Below, one piece after another: positions 61,579 to 64,000 of a stretch of DNA of 64,000 nucleotides. Positions within the stretch are counted from its first letter, which is position 1; every line of letters begins with the position of its first letter. The position numbers and the translations under genes are program-made. The notes under the pieces were generated by a model. It was not told the DNA's origin and did no database searches. It was given only the letters and a program-made list of their open reading frames with translations. Origin of the DNA: CAYVTZ01 sp964454685. Its GTDB lineage: Bacteria > Bacillota > Clostridia > Christensenellales > Christensenellaceae. Where the stretch lies: assembly GCA_964454685.1 (NCBI GenBank), contig CAYVTZ010000002.1, positions 1 to 64,000 on the forward strand. The letters are read 5' to 3'.

Positions 61579-63198
61579 ATGAGGAAAAGATTTCGGATGT
61601 CTCTTGGCACCAAAAACGCGATGATGATTGTGGTCGTCGCTATTTTGCTTACTTGCGTCGCGCTGAGCATCAGCTATACCGTTTTCGCGCAGGAAACAGA
61701 CAGTTATTATACCAGGCTTGCACACAATTTGTCTCGTACAGGCACAAGCTATATTGATGGCGATATCATCAACGAGTATATAAACGGCCGCGAACCGGAT
61801 GCCGCGTATCAATCTATGTTGGATAACTTGTACAAGCTCAAGGAAAACAACGACATCTTATACTTATATGTGGAGAAATTAACCACCGCTAATGCCACTA
61901 CAATTATGGACACCGATCTTAGCGAAACTTCCTTTCGTCTCGGTGATCAGCAACCAATCCATCCTAATTTTGTGCCAACCGCAGAGAGGATGCTGGCAGG
62001 CGAAGAGATCACTCCCACCATTACCAATTCAAAATACGGCTGGCTCGTGACCACATACGCCCCGATCCGCGATTCGCAAGGTAACATCGTTGCGCATCTT
62101 GGCGTTGACATCAGTATGGATGACATCATGAAAGCCCGCAGAGACTTCGTGCTCATGCTTGTGTTTGCCTTGAGTGCCGGAGCAGCCCTGTGCATCTTAA
62201 TCATGGTTCAAATCTCCAAGCGAACACTTGTAAACCCCGTCAACCTGATTGCCAAGGCAGCCGATTCCTATGTCACGGAAAAAAGCAGCGGCAGCCATCC
62301 CGAAAAGACTTCGGCGGAATTATTCGAGATCCGTACAGGAGACGAAATCGAGAACCTTGCCAAGGCCGTGCTGCAAATGGAGCAGGACATCAACACCTAC
62401 ATCCGCGATTTGACTTTTGTCACTGCCGAAAAGGAACGTGTCTCCGTTGAACTTAACCTGGCAACGCGCATTCAGGCAGGATTGTTGCCACGGGTTTTCC
62501 CGCCCTATCCGGACAATCCGTTCTTTGACATCTATGCCAGTATGCAACCGGCAAAGGAAATCGGCGGAGACTTCTATGACTTCTTCATGGTCAATGATGA
62601 TCAAGTCGCGCTCGTGATCGCCGATGTTTCGGGCAAGGGGATTCCCGCGGCACTGTTTATGATGATGTCCAAAACGATGATTAAGAATTATATACAGTCC
62701 GGCATGTCTATTGTTGAAGCCTTCAAAACCTCCAACAACAGCCTGTGTGAAAACAACGAAGGCGGATTGTTTGTGACGGCTTGGCTTGCCGTCATAACGC
62801 TTTCCACAGGTGTCATGCAGTGGGTAAACGCCGGGCACAATCGTCCTTTGCTAAGCCGCGCGGGCGCACCCTACGTGGAACTGGATCAGCACAGCGGGTT
62901 TGTGCTGGCAGGGCTGGAAGACACGATCTATCGCTCTCAGGAAGTCACGTTGGGGCCGGGCGACCGTGTCTATGTCTACACCGATGGTGTCAACGAGGCT
63001 ACCAATGCGCAAAACGAGATGTATGGTGATGCTCGTTTAATCGCAACTCTCTCTCATACTGGCGCAGAGCCGATTAAAGGCGTGGTTCAGTCGGTGCAAA
63101 CGGACATCGACGCATTCGTCAAGGATGCGCCGCAGTTTGATGATATTACAATGCTGGTGTTTGAATATGTTGGAATTTCGAAGAGCAACAAAGTATGA
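61579..63198 (+). CDS. membrane Cache-HAMP-SpoIIE (PP2C) phosphatase
   Basis: 539 residues: N-terminal membrane helix (~14-36), an extracytoplasmic Cache-like sensor (~37-190, with ITNSKYGWLVTTYAPIRDSQGNIVAHLGVDIS), a second helix (~193-215), a HAMP-like linker and coiled coil, then a SpoIIE/RsbU PP2C domain (~300-530) with metal-site GGDFYDFF, VIADVSGKGIPAALFM, YTDGVNEA and FDDITMLV. RsbU-type enzymes dephosphorylate an anti-anti-sigma STAS protein; no STAS gene lies within the window. GAGG precedes the ATG. It is probably the signal input of the operon. Confidence 0.9.
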   Translation: MRKRFRMSLGTKNAMMIVVVAILLTCVALSISYTVFAQETDSYYTRLAHNLSRTGTSYIDGDIINEYINGREPDAAYQSMLDNLYKLKENNDILYLYVEKLTTANATTIMDTDLSETSFRLGDQQPIHPNFVPTAERMLAGEEITPTITNSKYGWLVTTYAPIRDSQGNIVAHLGVDISMDDIMKARRDFVLMLVFALSAGAALCILIMVQISKRTLVNPVNLIAKAADSYVTEKSSGSHPEKTSAELFEIRTGDEIENLAKAVLQMEQDINTYIRDLTFVTAEKERVSVELNLATRIQAGLLPRVFPPYPDNPFFDIYASMQPAKEIGGDFYDFFMVNDDQVALVIADVSGKGIPAALFMMMSKTMIKNYIQSGMSIVEAFKTSNNSLCENNEGGLFVTAWLAVITLSTGVMQWVNAGHNRPLLSRAGAPYVELDQHSGFVLAGLEDTIYRSQEVTLGPGDRVYVYTDGVNEATNAQNEMYGDARLIATLSHTGAEPIKGVVQSVQTDIDAFVKDAPQFDDITMLVFEYVGISKSNKV

Positions 63199-64000
63199 CA
63201 TCCCCGAATTAATCGGGATGTGGACTGCCTGCTTTGGCAGCGAAGAATTACCCTATGCGGATCTGTTTTTTCGCAGTGCATTTGTGCCGGAACGTTCCTT
63301 GCTTGCATGCGTCTCCGGCACCGTCACCAGTATGACGCATTGGCTGCCTTGCGATCTATTGTTGCATGGCCAGCGCCACTGTGCGGCATATTTTTACGCG
63401 GGCGCAACCTTTCCGCACGCCGCAAAGCATGGATACGCCTCGGCAATGCTGCACGCTTCCATTGAAGATGTAAAACAGCAGGGAATCTCTGCCGGCATTG
63501 TGTATTGCCTTCCCTCTTCCAAATGCATATTTGATCGCAACGATTTTTCGCGGCTCCAAGGCGTCCTGAAATCGCGCTTTCTTGTGCAAAACGGTTCGCC
63601 TTTCAACTTGCAACCTTGCCGGTTTGATGATTTTATACAATTACGCGCGGCATTCGAGCAGCAGCAAGACCCTTGCCTTGCTTGGTCTGCCGAAAGTCTG
63701 CATTACCTTTACCACGACGCCTTGGCGTCCGGACACATTCTGTGGGATGCGCAAAGCGGTGTGTATGCCTTAAGCAATACTGTGACCTATGATACCCTGC
63801 GCGTCAACGAAACCAACTGCCCCGCACATCGCTTGCAGGAACTTTGTAACGCAATCGGCACACGTTCGTGCTGTTCGCAAATCGATGTGCTTACGCCGCT
63901 CCATAACGGAGCATCCCCGGATGCAGTGCATACAGAAACCATCTATCGCGGCCACGCCCGCTCGTTCTCCCCCACACTCACGCTGCCGGATGATCTATAT
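63167..64000 (+). CDS. GNAT-like acetyltransferase (3' end outside window)
   Basis: The frame overlaps the phosphatase gene by 32 bases, starts MLEFRRATKYDIPELIGMWT and is open to base 64000 (278 codons). The N-terminal part has the GNAT pattern: RRATxxDIPELIxMW start, then YFYAGATFPHAAKHGYASAMLH, resembling the acetyl-CoA-binding loop although the R-G-x-G core is degenerate (H-G-Y-A-S). The second half may be a further GNAT-like or lipid-binding half as in Eis-type proteins. Co-translation with the phosphatase places it in the same operon. Substrate unknown. Confidence 0.65.
   Translation, partial: MLEFRRATKYDIPELIGMWTACFGSEELPYADLFFRSAFVPERSLLACVSGTVTSMTHWLPCDLLLHGQRHCAAYFYAGATFPHAAKHGYASAMLHASIEDVKQQGISAGIVYCLPSSKCIFDRNDFSRLQGVLKSRFLVQNGSPFNLQPCRFDDFIQLRAAFEQQQDPCLAWSAESLHYLYHDALASGHILWDAQSGVYALSNTVTYDTLRVNETNCPAHRLQELCNAIGTRSCCSQIDVLTPLHNGASPDAVHTETIYRGHARSFSPTLTLPDDLY

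Overview
The window reads as a chromosomal segment of a low-to-mid-GC Bacillota, most likely an anaerobic member of the Clostridia. The grounds are gene content and order: the phoH-pgpH-ybeY-dgkA-era-recO cluster, the rimP-nusA-rnpM-ylxQ-infB-rbfA-nrnA-truB-ribF cluster, MutS2, PepV, PPDK, BioY, strong Shine-Dalgarno sites and sigma-A promoters close to TTGACA/TATAAT. Several genes use TTG starts. No rRNA, tRNA, IS element, prophage or CRISPR array is visible, and almost everything up to about 32.5 kb lies on the minus strand.

Layout. 1-2441: ppdK, running off the left edge. 2.9-9.0 kb: RNA maturation and envelope cluster, with a DgkA-PAP2 fusion and a possible 41-codon gene filling its only gap. 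9.17-9.35 kb: rpsU with its own consensus promoter and terminator. 9.5-17.6 kb: translation and RNA-processing operon read from a promoter and hairpin leader in front of rimP. 17.6-20.9 kb: DUF512 protein, der, plsY. 21-23.8 kb: pfkB-family kinase and pyruvate kinase. 23.9-29.2 kb: lone hydantoinase A subunit, then a small membrane protein, FGGY kinase and phosphohexomutase operon. 29.2-32.7 kb: pepV and an unusually short alaS behind a strongly folded leader. 32.8-34.2 kb (plus): radC and a GNAT. 34.3-41.4 kb (minus): large secreted GLUG/fibronectin-III protein, a response regulator without a kinase, a DUF523 protein and mutS2. 41.5-46.2 kb: glycolipid glycosyltransferase and sorbitol-6-phosphate dehydrogenase-like SDR, divergent from murG and a HEAT-methyltransferase fusion. 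46.2-51.9 kb: uvrB-uvrA and a lipoprotein. 52-54.9 kb: NhaC antiporter, GNAT, and BioY under a BirA-type operator.

The right-hand end is the accessory part. An AT-rich SIR2-domain gene (54.9-56.3 kb) looks horizontally acquired and is a candidate NAD-dependent defence effector. Next come an ACT-domain protein, a RACo-like ASKHA protein whose ferredoxin domain is replaced by a short Cys-rich segment, and a B12-binding corrinoid protein; together they suggest a corrinoid methyl-transfer activity whose methyltransferases lie elsewhere. The last 4.5 kb (plus strand) holds the most unusual group: a MATE transporter fused to an RsbW/SpoIIAB-like HATPase domain, followed by a membrane-bound Cache/HAMP/SpoIIE-type PP2C phosphatase and a GNAT cut by the window edge. 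This looks like a partner-switching module built into a transporter. Upstream of it are two tiny ORFs chained by ATGA overlaps and a separate set of tandem hairpins that may be a small RNA.
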